DNA from: Nemertoderma westbladi
Taxonomy: Eukaryota; Xenacoelomorpha; Nemertodermatida; Nemertodermatidae
Assembly: GCA_032718475.1 (NCBI GenBank)
Contig: JAUCBJ010008297.1
Location: forward strand, 1-53,655
Length of the DNA stretch: 53,655 bases
Direction of reading: 5' to 3'
How positions within the stretch are numbered: the stretch's first letter is position 1; each line of letters opens with the position of its first letter. Below the pieces are notes generated by a model. That model saw only the letters and a program-made list of their open reading frames with translations, made no database searches and was not told the origin of the DNA. Of the stretch, positions 42,801 to 53,655 are shown one piece after another. Both the position numbers and the translations under genes were made by a program.

Positions 42801-44960
42801 TGTGTTCACGGAGGGTCTTGATACAGGTGGTATTGTACCATAAAGCTCGGCGTTTGTCATGTGTTGTCTCCAGCTGATGTTTAGGGCTGCCCTTAGTAGT
42901 CTTGTGTAGCAACCATAAATTCGTTGTTCAAGTGATTTAGTCAGTGTCCAGGTCTCACCCCCGTATAAAAATACACTTTCCACTGTGGCTCGAAAGAACT
43001 TGGTTTTCAGGTGCCTGGAGAGATCTGATTTCCAGATGGTATCAATTAAAAGCCTTTGCTTTCCTAACTTATACTGTATGTCCTTTTTCCTACTCTCTAT
43101 CTATGATCCTAGGTACTGGAAGTCGTCAACCTTCCTTAGTTGATTATTATTATCAATGGTTGTCAAGTTTCCATCAACATTAAAAGTCATGAATTCGGTC
43201 TTGGTAGCATTTATATGCAATCCAACCTCCTTAGCAGCCCTCTCCACTTTATTTAGTAGAAGCTGTGCATCTGCTAGCGTATTAGAGAGCAGGGCGATGT
43301 CATCCGCAAAGTCGGTGTCTGTGACTGTAGTTGCCGGATATCTACTACATCTGCGTTCTTGAGGTGTATTACAAATACTGTAGTAATGGTGCTAATGTGT
43401 CACCTTGCAGTACGCCAGCCAGGATTGATAAAAACTCAGTTTCACCAACTGGTGAGAGTACCTGTGCTTCTGTGCTTCTGTGTCACAATATAACAATCCA
43501 ATGCCAGCAACGATTACTTCTGGTACTCCATAAGCTCTTAGGATTTCAAGCATTTTACCTCTATGGATGGAGTCGAATGCATTCTTGTAGTCCACAAACG
43601 TCATGACTGCGGTGAGATTCTTTGACTTAATTCCTTCAATCAGTCTATGTAGTGCAAGTATCTGAGTTATTGTTGATCTACTTGGTCGAAATCCGTTTTG
43701 GCTCTTACGCAGTAGTTTCTCTATGTGAGGCCTAATCCTATATAGAATCATTTTATTGTATATTTTGACAGCTACCACAAGCAGACAGATCCCACGATAG
43801 TTTGTTGGTATACCGAGGTCTCCTTTCTTGGGGAGAGGCTTTAGTTGACCTTTAGTCCAAATTGGTGGTGGCTTTTCCCCTTTTAGCATCCGGTTGCAAA
43901 CATTCAATAATGGTCTGTTTAGCACTCCTGTTTTCCATACCTCCGCTGGGATTTCATCTAATCCACTCGCTTTATTATTGGACATGCTTTTAATGCTTCT
44001 TTGGAGTTCGGCAGGTGTGAAGTCACCTGTCTCTATAGGTAGTGTCTTGTTGTCATATATATTTTCCTTGTAGAGCTGTCCTCGATGTTTGGTGGCTGCC
44101 CAAGCAAGTTGCTGTAGTGATTTTTCCGCTTCCCAACACGTTCTTCGGGACGATCGGCTTTGAGGCGCCCCTTTACCCAACTTTTCCGACCAGATACCTC
44201 ATTTACAGTTTGCCAGGTAAGTCTTGATTGTTGCTGTATGTGAGCAGTTGTACTGTAATTGCTTCAATTTTATCCTGTATGTACTTTTCCTGGCTGATGT
44301 TGTAGGCCAATTTAAGATCGTCCTTAGCTTTCTCAACCTTGTTAATGTTTTCGGTTGTTGGTTGTTCGGTTTTAACTTTGTAGGCTATCTTAAGATCTTC
44401 TCTCTTACAAGTAACCTCAGAGTTTTGCCATGGCACATACTGTTTTCGTTTGGGTTCCTGGGGGATATGCCTCTTAGCTGATTCCTTGTGGGCTTTTATT
44501 ATATTCTGGTATATTGAATCGGTGGACTGGTCTTCATCCATTGACTGAAGTGCTTCAAAGCGGTTTTGAACTTTTACTGTGTAAGCATCCTTTACTGCAT
44601 TGTCAGTTCTGAGTTTCTCCCAGTCATAGTTGATTTGCTTGCTTGTACTGGGTTTGCTGGCTCTCAATCTGAGTCTGATCTCTGCAGTCACAATTCTGTG
44701 GTCCGAACCAATTAGGTTGAACGAGCTGTATGCCTCGCAGTTGATCATGCTGTTTCTCCACTTTTTGTTTATAATGATGTAATCCAGTTGTGCTTTGGTT
44801 CCATTAGGGTATTGAAAGGTCTATAGCTGCCCCTTACTCTTTTCGAATGTGTTGTTTGTTAGTATCAATTCACATTCTTCCATTAGGTCTAAAAGTAAGT
44901 ACCCATTTCTGTTAGAACTGGTGTTATGGGTGTAACCCTTGATGTTCGACCACCTAGCCA
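42800..44960 (-). pseudogene. RTE-like LINE, endonuclease and RT segment, inverted part of a twin-primed copy
   Basis: The minus strand encodes the endonuclease C-terminus (QLDYIIINKKW, then GSDHRIVTAEIRLRLR with the SDHR signature) and RT motifs: NNKASGLDEIPAEVWK, LKPLPKKGDLGIPTNYRGI, QNGFRPSRSTITQILAL, MTFVDYKNAFDSIHR, FADDIALLSNT and KVDDFQYLGS. A TAG replaces a tryptophan codon near 44822, and frames change near 44190 and 43390. The coding sequence breaks off after YGTIPPVS near 42810, without its own 3' end. Confidence 0.8.
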
Positions 44961-45120
44961 GACGACCAGCTATGGCATACAGTACTGTATTTAGATCAAC
45001 TTGAAAGGGATACTGGACTTGGGAGAATGAAACGAAATTGCAACAACAATCGGGAAGCCTGGACGGATCTAATTTCCACTGTCCGAGCTCGCTCGACCTA
45101 CTGTAGTCGCAGTACTGGGA
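44950..45120 (+). mobile_element. LINE 3' end in the opposite orientation to its neighbour
   Basis: The plus strand encodes DQLERDTGLGRMKRN and AWTDLISTVRARST, which is the C-terminal end of the family seen at 39643-39907. A short CTACTGTAG-like tail follows. It adjoins the inverted segment at 42800-44960. Confidence 0.7.
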
Positions 45121-45129
45121 GATATCTTA

Positions 45130-45640
45130 ATGGCGGTCTGGTACTCTCCAAATTAAAGTGAATATTGCTGGAAACGAAACTGAATTGGTTGTGCCAAACT
45201 AAACTAGAAAGCCAGCAAGCTGGCTGGAAGGAGCCCGGGGGAAGAATCCTAGCCAAGAATATTATAATTGAACTATGTCAGTCAGCGGTAAGTAATCTAA
45301 ACAATAAACTACAGGTAGTAAAGAGTGAGGATAGCTGACTTTGTGGCTGAAAAAATGAAACTTTGCTACCAGTAACAAAAATATAATATGAAGCAAATAA
45401 TTTCATTATCAAGCACGTTTACAAGATACAGTATAAGATTACCGAATATTTATTAAAAATCCCCTTGATGCACAACCAGATAAATAACAACGAATAGAGC
45501 CAAATAATAAATTTAATTTCCTTCTATAGGTATTACCCCGTCATCTGAATATCTCTTCCCAGTGAATCCTATGTGAATATCTGTAAGTTTACTCACTGCT
45601 AAGTTAGGACAATTTTGGAGGTGTTTCATTAGTATCCTCT
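45130..45640. other. Unassigned stretch
   Basis: Nothing recognised. Confidence 0.5.
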
Positions 45641-45649
45641 AGATTGACA

Positions 45650-45985
45650 CTTGAACGGAACCGCCTCCGCTTGCTTTCCAGGACATTGCTTTGGCTGTGA
45701 GGACCAACCAGTGTATAATATTGTGCTTTGGCGGCCTGATGGAGTGAATAAGCATGGTGGACAGCCAATGAATTTCTTGAAACGCATCTTTAAGGACACT
45801 GGCCTTGAGTGATGCGGATGATCTAGCAAATGTCATGGATGATAGACTGATAGGGAGTTGTGGCGGCGCAATTTGATCGAAAAGCGGGCACAGCATTCTG
45901 AATATATCTATATATGTAATATATAGGCCTATATAGTGTAGCATGCCGAGTGTAGTACAGTAGTAGTAGTATTTTAATAAATATA
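45650..45985 (+). mobile_element. 3' fragment of the RTE-like LINE family, plus strand
   Basis: Matches 35203-35560 and 47640-47960 in opposite orientation (GTGAATAAGCATGGTGGACAG, AAGGACACTGGCCTTGAG, GCACAGCATTCT, GCATGCCGA) and ends with GTAGTAGTAGTA at about 45960. Frames are broken. Confidence 0.75.
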
Positions 45986-46063
45986 CCATATCCTGGAACA
46001 TTTTGTTTATCTCATAAGTACGTACATACTGTAGCTGGGCAACAAAACAATAGGCCTACCTCT

Positions 46064-46937
46064 ATACACCATGTCCCAGAATATAATATCGTAATTCAGT
46101 GACACCCCCCCCCCCCCCCTAATTTTTCTACAAATCTTAATGAGATTGCATGAAATTTGAAACAGAGATAGTTTCACCTCCCGACTACTGACTGGGTGAG
46201 CCAGAATTTTTATTTTTGCTTTCAATCTTTAGCTACAAGCGTTTAAAAAAAGTGTCTCCAGCGATATTACACCAGTTACTCCGCAGTAATTCTTCTACCT
46301 TATAGCTGTTTGTTGGTACCAATGGAAAGCTAGTCATGCAAGGATTCCAAATATGTAACACATTTAAGGAACAAGCCGTGGATCATCAGTAGAGACTAGA
46401 GGTTGACGCCATGGTAATATGGCATTCTAATGTTGCATGTACCTACAGTATTTGGTACCCATGCGAGCCATTTATTCTATATAATAAATATACCATATTC
46501 TAGAACATTTTGTTTATCCAATAGGAGCTGGGCAACAATGCATTGTCTCTTATTCATATTATTACGTAGCTATTCATACATAAACAAAATGTTCTAGAAT
46601 ATTGTGTTTATATTTAAAAAGACCTATATAAAATAACCTCATGTAGGTGCAAAACCTTACATGGCCAGCTTTCCATCAGTACCAACAAATCACTATAAGG
46701 TTGAAGAATGACAGCAGTGAAGAATGACTGGTGAAAAAACGCCCGGGGACACCTTTTTCAAACGCTTGTAGCTAAAGATTGAATGCAAGAATAAAAATTC
46801 TGGCTCACCCAGCAAGGAGGAGGGAGGTGAAACTATCTGTTTCAAATTTCATGTAATCCCATTTGTATAAAAATTTGGGGGGTCCTGCTTGAATAACGAC
46901 ACTACTGTATATTCCAGGACATGGTGTAATACAGTAG
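46064..46937. mobile_element. Fold-back element with arms of about 280 bp
   Basis: The left arm 46064-46343 and right arm 46654-46937 are imperfect reverse complements; for example GGGTGAGCCAGAATTTTTATT and TCTTTAGCTACAAGCGTTT occur inverted. The spacer and flanks carry repeated ACATTTTGTTTAT motifs in both orientations. A C run sits in the left arm. No coding capacity. Confidence 0.65.
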
Positions 46938-47307
46938 GGCCTAATACTACTGTAGTAGGCCTACATTAATATTCCTTCACGCATAAAACAAAATGTTCAG
47001 GAACATGGTGTAGGCACCCAAATTGAATAAATGGCCTGTAACGGAAGTAAATACGTGAAACTTTCCAATGGCCGTATCTCAGCAAGGCTATTTCCAAGGC
47101 GTCCTAAACGATAGATTTTTTATTTATTTCTATGGAATTAATTTCGCACTACCAAATATCCAGGGCGACATATTTTCTAACTTTATATCGCAGTGCGACA
47201 TTATTTCTCAGTATGTCCCTACGCCATACATTGTACTATGTATTTCCAGTATGTCACTGCGTCATTATTAGGTTGTTCTATAAAGTTTATAAAGAAAGTG
47301 AATAACT
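46938..47307. other. Unassigned stretch
   Basis: A 67-codon frame at 47068-47271 has no recognisable features. Nothing else seen. Confidence 0.4.
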
Positions 47308-47507
47308 ACAAATAATTCCCCACAAATAAATAAAATAAGAATAAGATAATAAGAAGTAAAATAGCACTTTATAGCGTTACGGGACGAGTGATTTTGTATC
47401 CCGAGCGATAGCGAGGGAAATAACAAAACGAGGACCGTAAAAGCTTTAAAGTACTAATTATGAACAATGGCGAATCTAATTTTATTTATTTGTGGGGAAT
47501 TATTTGT
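47308..47507. mobile_element. 200-bp MITE-like element with perfect 29-bp inverted ends
   Basis: Arms 47308-47336 and 47479-47507 are exact reverse complements beginning ACAAATAATTCCCC. Further in, AGCACTTTATAGCGTTACGG faces CCGTAAAAGCTTTAAAGTACT. ACT flanks both sides and could be a 3-bp target duplication. Confidence 0.65.
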
Positions 47508-47559
47508 ACTAAGGAGACGGTAAGGTGAGCCAACCAACCACCAATGTTAAGGCAGAATC

Positions 47560-47636
47560 AACAGCCGACGTGAGACCATGGAGCCCATTTTGGCACTTAG
47601 AAGGATAATTGAAGAGTTATCAAAAAAGAAAGACAC
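47560..47636 (+). mobile_element. Short plus-strand LINE RT fragment
   Basis: Encodes TMEPILALRRII followed by EELSKKKD, matching 48000-48060 on the minus strand. It stops where the tail of the minus-strand LINE begins. Confidence 0.65.
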
Positions 47637-49470
47637 TACTACTACTACTAGGATCGGCATGCTGCATTGCAGCTGCATTTTTAAGAATGCTGTGCCGGCT
47701 TATCGACAAAATTGCACCGCCACAACTCCCTATCACCCATGACATTTGCTAGATCATCCGCATCTTCAAGGCCAGTGTCCTTTAAGATGCGTCTCAAGAA
47801 AGTCATGGGCTGTCCACCATGCTTATTCACTCCATGGGGCTGCCAAAGTACAAGATTATGCACTGGGTGGTCCTCACGGCGAAAGCAATGTCCTGCAAAG
47901 CGGAGGCGATTTTGTTCTAGTGTCAAGCTTGGGGGAACCAATGAGACACCTCCAATGTTATATAGTGTCTGGTTGGAGATATGTGCATTGTACTTTCTTT
48001 TTTGATTTCTCTCAATTATCCTTCTAAGTGCCAAAATGGGCTCCATGGTCCCACGACCTTTACGGAACCCATTCTGATTTCCACGGAGCAGTCTCTCAAT
48101 GGGATCCCTGATGCGATTTAATAGAATTCTATTGTATAGCTTTGCAGCAATCGAGATCAATGAGATTCCCCGAAAAGAACCATAGAGTGTTAGGTTGCCC
48201 TTCTTGGGAACTGGCACCAACTTATTTGTTTTCATTTCTTGTGGGACTCTTGTTGTTCGGTACATGTCTACTATGATGGGATAGATGAGCTTTAAACACT
48301 CAGGTATTTTAAAGACCTCAGGGGGAACACCCTCTACTCCACTGGCACGATTGGTCTTAATGCTCTTTGCAGCAGCCTTCACTTCTGCAAAAGAGATATC
48401 ACCAATGGGAATATCTGGGAGTACAAACTCAGACACTTTTACTTCTATAAAGTTATCAGGCAATACCCTGTCATTATTGAGGAGCTTTTCAAAGTGGGCC
48501 TTCCAACCATTGAGGCGATCGGCTAGTGATTCAGCCTTAACCTTGGTGGCTGGTTGGCTTTTTCGACCAGTAAGCAAGTTGATTGATCTCCATGCCTGGG
48601 ATGATTGCCTGCTGTCGTCAGCATCATTGATGGCGTCAACCTGTTGGTTTATTAGCTCCTGCAAATTAATAGAGTACTGCCTGTTCAGGGACCTCGATTC
48701 AGCCTTAACTGCATTCTTGGCCGCTGTAGACTGTTTGAGTCGGGACTCTTTCTGAGCCTTGTAGAGGTCATTTCGGCACTTCTGAATTTTGTTGTCAGTC
48801 CAGGGGGCCCGTTTCCTGTTTCGAGGGTATACAGGAACTGTTTCTGCAGCTGCTAACTTAACTGCCTCTGTGAAGGCAGTATAGCCCTCACAGTGATCTC
48901 CCGTCTCAGAGGCAAGAAGCTCATACCTGTTGCTCAGCTGTAGTGTGAAGCTGGATCTCACACTTGGCTGTTGCAACAGAGAGGACCAGTCATGCCGCGG
49001 CAAGGCAGATTTCGTTGCTCTGCTAGCACGCAAACTAAGTCTTACCTTGGCCACAATAAGGCGGTGATCACTGGAGAAGGGTCGAAGTGTCAATGCATTA
49101 CAGTCTTGTATAGAGCTCCTGCATTTCCTACGAAACAGGATATGGTCTATCTGGGACTTGTGACCACTGGGTCCGCTAGGAGTCCATAGCTTTCCCGTTC
49201 GCTTCTTGGACTGGGTTCCAGCCAAAAACAATCAATTTCCAGAGATAAAATCCTGTAGATGGACGGAATTTCGGTTAACACATTTGCTATATACCCAGGG
49301 TGATGTAGGTGATTGATGCAGAGTCTCCCAGGAATGTTAAGAATGCATGCTGATCCACTCCATCAGTAGCTGCTTGTAGATTGTGGTAGAAATTTTCCTC
49401 TACAGGGGCAACACAAGTTGGAGAGTAGCACACAATCAGAACCACCTTAGGAAATTTCTAGGAAATTTCT
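47637..49470 (-). mobile_element. RTE-like LINE with internal loss of the RT core
   Basis: The minus strand runs from a broken endonuclease (KVVLIVCYSPT near 49440) to a (TAC)n tail at 47637-47650. The 3' UTR and C-terminus match two other fragments in this window. Confidence 0.8.
47681..49231 (-). CDS. LINE endonuclease-RT ORF with the RT catalytic core deleted in frame
   Basis: 516 codons without a stop. The endonuclease C-terminus shows KSQIDHILFRRK and SSDHRLIVAKVRLSLR (SDHR signature). The linker follows, then RT motifs TNRASGVEGVPPEVFK, LVPVPKKGNLTLYGSFRGIS and NQNGFRKGRGTMEPILAL. Directly after ALRRIIERNQKRK the frame passes to YNAHISNQTLYNIGG and the C-terminal RLRFAGHCFRRED domain. 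Roughly 250 residues with the catalytic aspartates are absent compared with related elements. It cannot encode a polymerase. Frame retention may be chance or recent origin. More endonuclease lies upstream to about 49470 in broken frames. Confidence 0.75.
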   Translation of the reverse strand: MFLAGTQSKKRTGKLWTPSGPSGHKSQIDHILFRRKCRSSIQDCNALTLRPFSSDHRLIVAKVRLSLRASRATKSALPRHDWSSLLQQPSVRSSFTLQLSNRYELLASETGDHCEGYTAFTEAVKLAAAETVPVYPRNRKRAPWTDNKIQKCRNDLYKAQKESRLKQSTAAKNAVKAESRSLNRQYSINLQELINQQVDAINDADDSRQSSQAWRSINLLTGRKSQPATKVKAESLADRLNGWKAHFEKLLNNDRVLPDNFIEVKVSEFVLPDIPIGDISFAEVKAAAKSIKTNRASGVEGVPPEVFKIPECLKLIYPIIVDMYRTTRVPQEMKTNKLVPVPKKGNLTLYGSFRGISLISIAAKLYNRILLNRIRDPIERLLRGNQNGFRKGRGTMEPILALRRIIERNQKRKYNAHISNQTLYNIGGVSLVPPSLTLEQNRLRFAGHCFRREDHPVHNLVLWQPHGVNKHGGQPMTFLRRILKDTGLEDADDLANVMGDRELWRCNFVDKPAQHS

Positions 49471-49473
49471 AGG

Positions 49474-49870
49474 TTAGGAAATTACCACGGAGCACTTGTG
49501 TGCAGCAACCGAAAGTTGCCAGTCTGCCGCCCAGTTACCAAGCCGTATTAGAGCACCCTGTAGTAGACTATTGTCGTTCTCAGGCGCATACAACTTGACG
49601 TCATCAGCAAAAAGTTTACACGAGATTGGATTGACTATTTCCGGAAGGTCATTTATAAATATTAAGAACAATACTGGTCCCAGCACACTTCCTTGCGGTG
49701 TGCCGGAAGTGACGTCACAAACATTCGATAAACTGCTACCGACTAAAACTCTCTGTGTTCGCCCTGACAGGAAAGCTCTTATCCAATCCAACAGGTTGCC
49801 GCCAATTCCATAACTTGTTAGTTTAGAAATCAGTTTTGAGTGTACTACAGTCCGCCCATGTGAAGAATAT
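49474..49870 (-). pseudogene. Jockey/CR1-type RT fragment
   Basis: The minus strand encodes LLDWIRAFLSGRTQRV, GTPQGSVLGPVLFLIFINDLP and the catalytic KLFADDVKLYAPE. It begins without a start near 49870 and is cut at 49474 by the adjoining LINE. A different clade from its neighbour. Confidence 0.8.
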
Positions 49871-50411
49871 TTAAACCTTTCTACTGTATAACCTCGGTGA
49901 TCAAGTTTCCGATAACATCAAGGTATTTTTTCCGAACTTTGTTATCCCGATTGATGCAAGTATAAATGTAGGATAAATTGTTGTAGATTTGCTACCAAAC
50001 ATTTCATATTATTATAACTTTTGTTGGGCACAGCTGGTGACCTCCAGGTTCTGAGGTTGGAAGTCTGACGACACTCAAACAATTCCGCTAGCGGCTCAGG
50101 TAAAAGTTAGACCTGGAAATACTACCAGATAGCTTGTATATCTGCAATTAACCATCTACTGCCAATGTGCTCAATCATACTGCTGTACTGTACTGTATTT
50201 GTTGACTTTAACCACTCGCTACAATGAAAGGGTAGAATCATGGTAGTATTAACCATGAACCAACTCCGCTACTATCAGACTTTATGATTAATTATGGGCA
50301 GTGCTAAAATGCACAAAGACTCACACGGACCCAAAATATGACCATTACACTAAGCAATGAGGCACCAACCCACTCCGACACAGCAGATGTTGCGCAGTGT
50401 TAAATTAATAC
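49871..50411. other. Unassigned stretch before the minisatellite
   Basis: No gene. One stray minisatellite-like unit (CACACGGACCCAAAATATG) lies at about 50323. Confidence 0.5.
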
Positions 50412-52137
50412 AGGTTGACAGACATTTTGAACACGGACCCAAACGAAAGTAGATACATTGAGCACGGACCCAAAGGTTGGCAGACATATTGAACACGGAC
50501 CCAAATCTTGGTAGATACTTGGAACACGGACCCAAAGGATGCCAGATACTTTGCACACGGATCCAAATGTTTACAGATACTTTGAACACGGACTCAAATA
50601 ATGTCATATACTTTGCACATGGACCCATTGTTGGCAGATACTTTGAACACGGACCCAAAAGATGTCAGATACTTTGCACACGGATCCAAAGGATGCCAGA
50701 TACCTTGAACACGGACCCAAAAGATCTCAGATACTTTGCACACGGACCCAAAGGATCTCAGATACTTTGCACACGGACCCAAAGGATGTCAGATACTTTG
50801 CACACGGACCCAAAATATGTCAGATACCTTGAACACGGACCCAAAGGATGTCAGATACTTTGCACACGGACCCAAATGTTTACAGATACTTTGAACACGG
50901 ACTCAAATAATGTCATATACTTTGCACATGGACCCATTGTTGGCAGATACTTTGAACACGGACCCAAAAGATGTCAGATACTTTGCACACGGATCCAAAG
51001 GATGCCAGATACCTTGAACACGGACCCAAAAGATCTCAGATACTTTGCACACGGACCCAAAGGATCTCAGATACTTTGCACACGGACCCAAAGGATGTCA
51101 GATACTTTGCACACGGACCCAAAATATGTCAGATACCTTGAACACGGACCCAAAGGATGTCAGATACTTTGCATACGGACCCAAATGTTGGCAGTTACTT
51201 TGCACACGGAACCAAAGGATCTCAGATACTTTGCACACGGGCCCAAAGGATGTCAGATACTTTGCACACGGACCCAAAGGATGTCAGATACTTTGCACAT
51301 GGACCCAAAATATGTCAGATACCTTGAACACGGATCCAAAGGATGTCAGATACTTTGCACACGGACCCAAAGGATGCCAGATACTTTGCACACGGACCCA
51401 AAGGATGCCAGATACTTGCACAAGGACCCAAACGATGTCAGATACTTTGAACACGGACCCAAAGGATGTCATATACTTGGCACACGGACCCAAATGTTGG
51501 CAGATACTTTGCACACGGACCCAATAGATGTCAGATACCTTGAACACGGACCCAAAGGATGTCAGATACTTTGCACACGGACCCAAAGAATGCCAGATAC
51601 GTTGCACACGGACCCAAAAGATCTCAGATACTTTGCACACGGACCCAAAGGATCTCAGATACTTTGCACACGGACCCAAAGGATGTCAGATACTTTGCAC
51701 ATGGACCCAAAATATGTCAGATACCTTGAACACGGACCCAAAGGATGTCAGATACTTTGCACACGGATCCAAAGGATGCCAGATACTTTGCACACGGACC
51801 CAAAGGATGCCAGATACTTTGCACACGGACCCAAAGGATGCCAGATACTTGCACAAGGACCCAAACGATGTCAGATACTTTGAACGCGGACCCAAAGGAT
51901 GTCATATACTTGGCACACGGACCCAAATGTTGGCAGATACTTTGCACACGGACCCAAAAGATGTCAGATACCTTGAACACGGACCCAAAGGATGTCAGAT
52001 ACTTTGCACACGGACCCAAAGAATGCCAGATACTTTGCATACGGACCCAAATGATGCCAGATACTTTGCACAAGGACCCAAACGATGTCAGATACTTTGA
52101 ACACGGACCCAAAGGATGTCATATACTTTGTACACGG
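50412..52137 (+). repeat. 31-bp minisatellite, about 55 copies
   Basis: The unit is GGATGTCAGATACTTTGCAC + ACGGACCCAAA, with variants (GAACAC for GCACAC, CTCAGA, TGTTGGCAGA). Larger periods are present: a block of about 309 bp (ten units) repeats at 50569 and 50878, and one of about 433 bp (fourteen units) at 51411 and 51844. No stop occurs in most frames of the unit, giving a 468-codon plus-strand frame (50477-51883) and several overlapping frames on both strands. I do not regard these as genes. Confidence 0.95.
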
Positions 52138-53655
52138 AACAACTATGGACAAATAGAACATCCGTTCATGCAAATCAAAACCCCTACAAAAAGTCAAGCA
52201 AGTAATGACAGTTTCATCCTACCACATTCATTCCTACTACAAATTTACAATTTCCAGTCTAACTTTTTGTTTTTCCTTCAAGGGAAGAAAGAGCATTACA
52301 AAAATACACATAGGGCACATATTTGCGATAATAGAAATGTTGAAGCAAGTATGAACTTGGCCATTTTAGATTCCTTATTTTACTAATTTTAAGCTCAAAA
52401 CACCATTTTTATTGATAAAGTTGGTTGCGGTACAATATCGACTATTTTCAGTTAAATAATGCTTTACTAAAGGTTTGACGCCATCTAGTGCCATTATCTG
52501 CATATCCAACTTGTATTATTGCCTTATTGGCTATGCTCCTTGCTCTCGATAAGCTGTATATAAATACGATTAGTTCTGTGGTTTATTCACTTTTCTTGTT
52601 ATTGTTGTACAGAAGAAGTCACATTGCCCTTGCAGAGGCATTGATCTCAGGTCAGGTTTAAATGACTGGTGATCACTACAGGCCTAAGGTCTAAAGTCAA
52701 AGTGTTAATAATTTAATTATAATTATTTATCTTTATATTTGATATTCTACTGGTAAATTCAATTTGTTACTATTATTTGTTTAATATATCGCCGGTATTA
52801 CAGAATCAAGGAAGTTTTACACACACCACAACCAGGTAGGTCACTATAACCAAACGTTAGTTATATTCTGGACAATTCCATCAAATACATGTGTGCCGTC
52901 GTACCTCTAACTCATAAATAATTAATATATGGCGATATTTCAGATCATTATTGTAAGCAAAGCTCTTATTATTAATAACATCACGATTAAGAGTTGTCAC
53001 AAATTGAATACTGTATAGTGATATCAATATAATTAGACCAAAGACTTGTCACTATACGTTTCCTCTAAAGGGAAACACAGTCACTAGACTTGAGTCCTTA
53101 CATAATTAATTAGTCAGACATTTGCTTGTTATACTGTGTTGCCACACCCTCCTGGTACTGTATACTAGTTAAATATAATAGATGATCAAATGCCGTATTA
53201 GACTAAGCGAAATATAGAGCAAATCAATACATCGAAGGGAGAAAGGGGAAATAAACAGATATACTAGAGTGGCCTTCGTTGAAGGTACACTAGCGCCATT
53301 CCCGCTCGGTGTATCAGACCGGACATTTTGCTTCATTATTGCATGGTTTATTAAGTAACAGGAATAAGTCACAATATATGAAAATTGAGATTGAAAGAAC
53401 GTCTTTTTTATCAAATGCACTAACAAGAAATGGTAATTGTATCATAAGCCGAAGGTGCCCCATTGGTGTAAATAATTTGTCTCATGTTTGTTTTTAAATA
53501 TCTCAGGTCTTAATGGTTTTTTGGAGCTCCTTTATTAACTTGGTTTAACTTATAATTTTAGAAAGCTATTGTTCTAAATGTAAAATCTTGTGGGACTGAA
53601 TGGATATATTTGAAAATTTAAATAGGCTGCAACTATGTAGGTAGAACTGGATCTG
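52138..53655. other. Unassigned AT-rich end of the window
   Basis: No credible gene, RNA or repeat recognised. Confidence 0.5.

Noticed and set aside
43331-43606. Plus-strand ORFs over the LINE (also 44042-44481 and 48285-48755)
   Set aside because: Antisense shadows of the RT and endonuclease coding strand.
50477-51883. 468-codon ORF as a repetitive Cys/His protein
   Set aside because: It is fully explained by a 31-bp unit lacking stops; equivalent long frames exist in other phases and on the other strand.

Overview
This window is eukaryotic, AT-rich and dominated by transposable elements; I see no bacterial-type gene organisation. The families present (BEL/Pao LTR retrotransposons, several non-LTR retrotransposon clades, a tRNA-Arg-derived SINE, fold-back repeats) together with one intact calbindin-type EF-hand ORF point to an animal, most likely a marine invertebrate. 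The frequent short palindromes such as TAGGCCTA fit what I associate with echinoderm-like deuterostomes, but that placement is a weak inference.

Positions 1-33745 form one nested structure. An older minus-strand BEL/Pao element ('host') has its 5' LTR at 32547-33745, leader at 30559-32546, gag at 26178-30558, protease, RT and RNase H at about 11104-13558, and integrase at 7699-8690. Three later insertions interrupt it. Element B (+, 13559-26172) is complete: two 1181-bp LTRs (TG...CA) that differ by eye at two positions, flanked by the 5-bp duplication ATTTC. Element A (+, 1-7698) is cut by the window start; its 3' LTR lies inside the host integrase core. A 5'-truncated CR1/Jockey-like LINE (about 8690-11108) sits between host RNase H and integrase. 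Host gag-pro-pol reads through once the insertions are removed, apart from stops and frameshifts.

A and B are related to the host but share an internal deletion that removes RT and most of RNase H while leaving Gag plus aspartic protease in a long open frame. After pol they carry about 1.6 kb of conserved, structured noncoding sequence, then a decayed second gene with zinc knuckles and a very basic tail, then a polypurine tract and the 3' LTR. This looks like a non-autonomous BEL/Pao sublineage with an accessory 3' gene and RNA structures supported by compensatory changes. It is the best candidate here for something undescribed.

Positions 33746-53655 are flanking genome. They hold a possible transposase-like ORF remnant, minisatellites with 14-, 17- and 31-bp units, a SINE, an apparently single-exon four-EF-hand gene (38401-38961), several RTE-like LINE fragments (one with a twin-priming inversion, one with an in-frame deletion of the RT core), and fold-back elements at 37.6, 40.9-42.8, 46.1-46.9 and 47.3 kb. 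The last 1.5 kb shows nothing recognisable.
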